A DNA stretch of 7,717 nucleotides from Deltaproteobacteria bacterium TMED58 (lineage in GTDB: Bacteria; Desulfobacterota_D; UBA1144), in contig NHDL02000004.1 in NCBI GenBank assembly GCA_002167555.2, positions 14,161 through 21,877 on the forward strand, read 5' to 3'. Position numbers and translations under genes: made by a program. Below the pieces are notes generated by a model. That model saw only the letters and a list, made by a program, of their open reading frames with translations. It was not told the origin of the DNA and did no database searches. Below, piece after piece: positions 5,551-7,717 of this stretch. How positions within the stretch are numbered: the stretch's first letter is position 1; each line of letters opens with the position of its first letter.

Positions 5551-6994
5551 ACCACTTTGGCAAAGATCTTCCAGTAAAAATAGAAATATTTTTAACTCTA
5601 AGATATTCTTCTAAGCCCTCTGAGCCCAATTCTTTTCCAAGTCCACTCTGCTTAAAGCCACCATATGGTGTCTCAGGTATAATGCCTCCATATGTATTTA
5701 CCCAAAGATATCCTGCATCAACTTGAGATGCAACTCTAATCGCCCTTGAAATATCTTGCGTCCATACACCACCAGCTAGGCCATAATTAGTTTCATTAGC
5801 CATTGAAATAACTTTATTTTCATCCTCAAATTTCATTATAGCAACAACAGGGCCAAAAACTTCTTCTTTAAACAAAATGTTCTTTGTATCTAAAATTTCA
5901 ATTAATGTTGGAGGAAAATAGTGACCATTTAAACCTTTCTTGATTTTACCTTGAAAGATTATCTTCGACCCTTGTTTAATACTTTTATCTACGCAAGAGG
6001 TTACTTTTTTTAAATGAGCTTTGGAGATTAAAGATCCCATTTCACTATTATTCTTATCAGGCTCATCCATATTAATTTCAGCAATCCTTTTTTTGTAAAG
6101 ACTAATAAATTTATTGTAAATTTTCTTATGAACAAACAATCTTGTTACTGCCGTACAATTTTCGCCCTGATTAAAAAAACCGCCTCTTAAGTTCGCCTCA
6201 AGACAAGAGTCTAAGTTTGCATCATCAAAAATAATATTAGGAGCCTTTCCTCCTAACTCCAATGAGAGTTTGGTCAAGTTATCCGAACTATTCCTTACTA
6301 TAGACTTTCCAACAATTGAAGACCCAGTAAAGGAAATCTTTGCAATTTTTTTATTTTTTACTAGTGCATCCCCAGCCTCTTCACCACTACCAGGGCAGAC
6401 ATTAATTACCCCATCTGGAACGCCACAATCAGAAATAATTTTAGCAAGCTCAATTGTACCGTGTGGGGTCAACTCAGAAGGTTTTACCACGACAGTACAC
6501 CCTGATGCAAGGGCTGGTGCAATTTTCCAAGAAGCTAACAACAAAGGGAAATTCCATGGTAATATCTGTCCAACAACCCCTATTGGTTCTTTTATAGTTA
6601 AGGAAAGAAGTTCTTTGTTGATTACTTGCGAGGTGCCTTTTATTTTTGTAGCTAGCCCAGCATAATACTCAAATGTCCTTATAACACCTCCGAGCTCAAC
6701 CAGCGTACTTTCTTTGATTGGCTTGCCTGTTTCTTGAGTATTTATTAATGATAAAAAGTTAATCTTTTCTTTTAATTGTGCAACTACCCTGAACAAGATT
6801 TGCCCTCTAAATGCAGGAGGAGTTTCTGACCAAGTTTTAAAAGCATTCAGGGCAACGCTACACGCGTGGTCTACATCTTTTTTTGAAGCCAACGAAACCT
6901 CTTGAAGTGGGTCCAAGGTTGCAGGATTTTCTCTTATATAGGTTTTTTTTGAATTTATAAATTTTCCATTTATATATAGAGGTGAACTTCTCAT
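5537..6994 (-). CDS. NAD(P)-dependent aldehyde dehydrogenase (betaine-aldehyde-dehydrogenase-like)
   Basis: This is a full-length aldehyde dehydrogenase of 485 residues, a soluble enzyme that oxidises an aldehyde to the carboxylate with NAD(P)+. All key elements are present: PWNFP with N148 (146-150), KPSE (171-174), FTGS (222-225, nucleotide loop), the general base E246 in LELGGK, the nucleophile C280 in NQGENC, and EVFGP at 378-382. The C-terminal PYGGFKQSGLGKELG and the overall pattern are closest to the betaine-aldehyde/gamma-aminobutyraldehyde type, but the substrate cannot be assigned. The start MRSSPLYINGKF fits the family, where YINGKF lies near the N-terminus. No good Shine-Dalgarno or promoter is visible in the short gap after the preceding terminator. 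It is coupled by a 14-nt overlap to the FMN split-barrel gene. A role with the acyl-CoA operon is possible but unproven. Confidence 0.92.
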   Translation of the reverse strand: MRSSPLYINGKFINSKKTYIRENPATLDPLQEVSLASKKDVDHACSVALNAFKTWSETPPAFRGQILFRVVAQLKEKINFLSLINTQETGKPIKESTLVELGGVIRTFEYYAGLATKIKGTSQVINKELLSLTIKEPIGVVGQILPWNFPLLLASWKIAPALASGCTVVVKPSELTPHGTIELAKIISDCGVPDGVINVCPGSGEEAGDALVKNKKIAKISFTGSSIVGKSIVRNSSDNLTKLSLELGGKAPNIIFDDANLDSCLEANLRGGFFNQGENCTAVTRLFVHKKIYNKFISLYKKRIAEINMDEPDKNNSEMGSLISKAHLKKVTSCVDKSIKQGSKIIFQGKIKKGLNGHYFPPTLIEILDTKNILFKEEVFGPVVAIMKFEDENKVISMANETNYGLAGGVWTQDISRAIRVASQVDAGYLWVNTYGGIIPETPYGGFKQSGLGKELGSEGLEEYLRVKNISIFTGRSLPKWYGKK

Positions 6995-7031
6995 CCTAAA
7001 TAATTTATCATGTTTTCAAGATTTAAGAAAG

Positions 7032-7052
7032 AAGGGGGGCCAAAGCCCCCCT
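7032..7052 (-). terminator. intrinsic terminator of the acetoacetate-decarboxylase-like gene
   Basis: On the minus strand AGGGGGGC, loop TTTG and GCCCCCCT form a tight 8-bp GC-rich stem, followed by TCTTTCTTAAAT, a T-rich tail. It lies 15 bases after the stop codon. It separates this gene from the aldehyde dehydrogenase downstream, which therefore needs read-through or its own weak promoter. Confidence 0.85.
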
Positions 7053-7067
7053 AAATGATCTAAAGTC

Positions 7068-7717
7068 TTAAGCACCTGGATAGTATGGTGTTAAGAATCT
7101 GTGTCTCATTGTATATTTGTAAGGAGTTGAGAATAGAAGATGTTTTGCAGTATCATCATCATTTCTTTCAACTCTTTTCTCCCATACAATTGATGCTGGT
7201 GGAATAATTAAGTTAAATGTGAACGAAATTAAACCATGAACAGTTACGTTACCTAATGAGCCTCCCATGAAGTCAAAAGGTGTTCCAGCCATATACCATG
7301 ATCTTACGTCATCACCAGTTGCAGTTCTAACAGAACTTGGATCCAATTGGAATCTATGTCCTGTACCGAACTGTGGTGGTAACTCAGAACCAAGGTATGT
7401 AACTTGGTGGTCACTGTATGCAACACTTGGATGAGTTGTGATTCTGTAGTTTAATCTGCCCCAGTCTGTTTTACCGTAGAATGTTGGTTTAACAGAAACT
7501 GGTTTATCAGAATAACGACCATTTGCTGAATGAAGAACATAACCTCTTCTTTCCATTGTCATGTTGAAATAGTTGTCATTTGTTCCATGCTCATAAGCAG
7601 CAATGTATGCAGCTTTTTTTGGAAATCCGAAAGGTTCTCTACCAGCAAAAATTGGTGAGTCGTTTGAAAGGTACATATGTGGATAATATCCACCTTTCCA
7701 AACCTGAGCGTCTGCTC
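7068..7717 (-). CDS. acetoacetate-decarboxylase-family protein, 5' end beyond window
   Basis: The frame stays open from the stop at 7068 to the right edge, so the gene starts outside the window. The internal ATG at 7676 is not the start, because the codons upstream of it (reading ADAQVWKGGYYPH) continue the family alignment. GGYYPHMYLSNDSPIFAGRE followed by GFPKK matches the clostridial acetoacetate decarboxylase region GDYLHMMYLDN through GRE and YPKK. The PKK lysine pair (codons at 7614-7619) corresponds to the Schiff-base lysine and its neighbour, so imine chemistry is plausible. About 200 residues follow the MYL motif, roughly 50 more than in the clostridial enzyme, so this is a longer family branch whose members need not decarboxylate acetoacetate. 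No signal or membrane segment is visible in the part seen. It is transcribed separately from the aldehyde dehydrogenase by virtue of the terminator. Confidence 0.82.
   Translation of the reverse strand, partial: ADAQVWKGGYYPHMYLSNDSPIFAGREPFGFPKKAAYIAAYEHGTNDNYFNMTMERRGYVLHSANGRYSDKPVSVKPTFYGKTDWGRLNYRITTHPSVAYSDHQVTYLGSELPPQFGTGHRFQLDPSSVRTATGDDVRSWYMAGTPFDFMGGSLGNVTVHGLISFTFNLIIPPASIVWEKRVERNDDDTAKHLLFSTPYKYTMRHRFLTPYYPGA

Noticed and set aside
6270-6665. Plus-strand open frame opposite the aldehyde dehydrogenase
   Set aside because: It lies opposite conserved catalytic segments, has no domain signal and appears to be a shadow.
7674-7676. ATG 7676 as the true start of the acetoacetate-decarboxylase-like gene
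   Set aside because: The frame is open to the window edge, and upstream codons continue the family alignment (GGYYPH before MYL).
1-7717. Mobile element, prophage, defence system or CRISPR array
   Set aside because: No transposase, integrase, terminal inverted repeats, spaced direct-repeat array or toxin-antitoxin-like pair was seen. All long frames are metabolic or housekeeping.

Overview
The window is an AT-rich bacterial segment with no mobile element, rRNA, tRNA or CRISPR array that I can see. The bacterial assignment rests on MnmE, bacterial-type Shine-Dalgarno sites, sigma70-like promoters and intrinsic terminators. I cannot place the organism more precisely. Low GC, short intergenic gaps and CoA-linked catabolism would suit a streamlined free-living (for example marine) bacterium, but that is inference.

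Layout. At 1-809 (minus) is the N-terminal 269 residues of the tRNA-modification GTPase MnmE, cut by the window edge. A divergent intergenic region with a good extended -10 promoter then leads into a four-gene plus-strand operon (949-4267): acyl-CoA dehydrogenase, thiolase-like protein, DUF35/OB-fold protein and MaoC-type enoyl-CoA hydratase. After a perfect 13-bp hairpin and a separate TTGACA-type promoter comes a single gene for an AmiS/UreI-family urea/short-amide channel (4419-4913), closed by a strong terminator shared with a convergent minus-strand unit. That unit is an aldehyde dehydrogenase (5537-6994) overlapping by 14 nt a PNPOx-like FMN split-barrel protein (4963-5550). Further upstream on the minus strand is an acetoacetate-decarboxylase-family gene whose 5' end lies beyond the window, followed by its own GC-rich terminator.

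How the genes fit together. The operon supplies alpha,beta-dehydrogenation, hydration and C-C cleavage of an acyl-CoA, but no 3-hydroxyacyl-CoA dehydrogenase is encoded in it. The thiolase-like protein lacks both catalytic cysteines of true thiolases and sits next to a separate DUF35 protein. The gene set matches the logic of the steroid side-chain system (ChsE dehydrogenase, ChsH hydratase, Ltp2-DUF35 aldolase), where a hydrated acyl-CoA is cleaved by retro-aldol reaction without an oxidation step. The best hypothesis here is therefore a compact acyl-CoA retro-aldolase pathway on an unknown, possibly branched or cyclic, substrate. The aldehyde dehydrogenase on the other strand could in principle oxidise a released aldehyde, but nothing in the sequence ties it to the operon. 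The window contains no urease or amidase to partner the channel.
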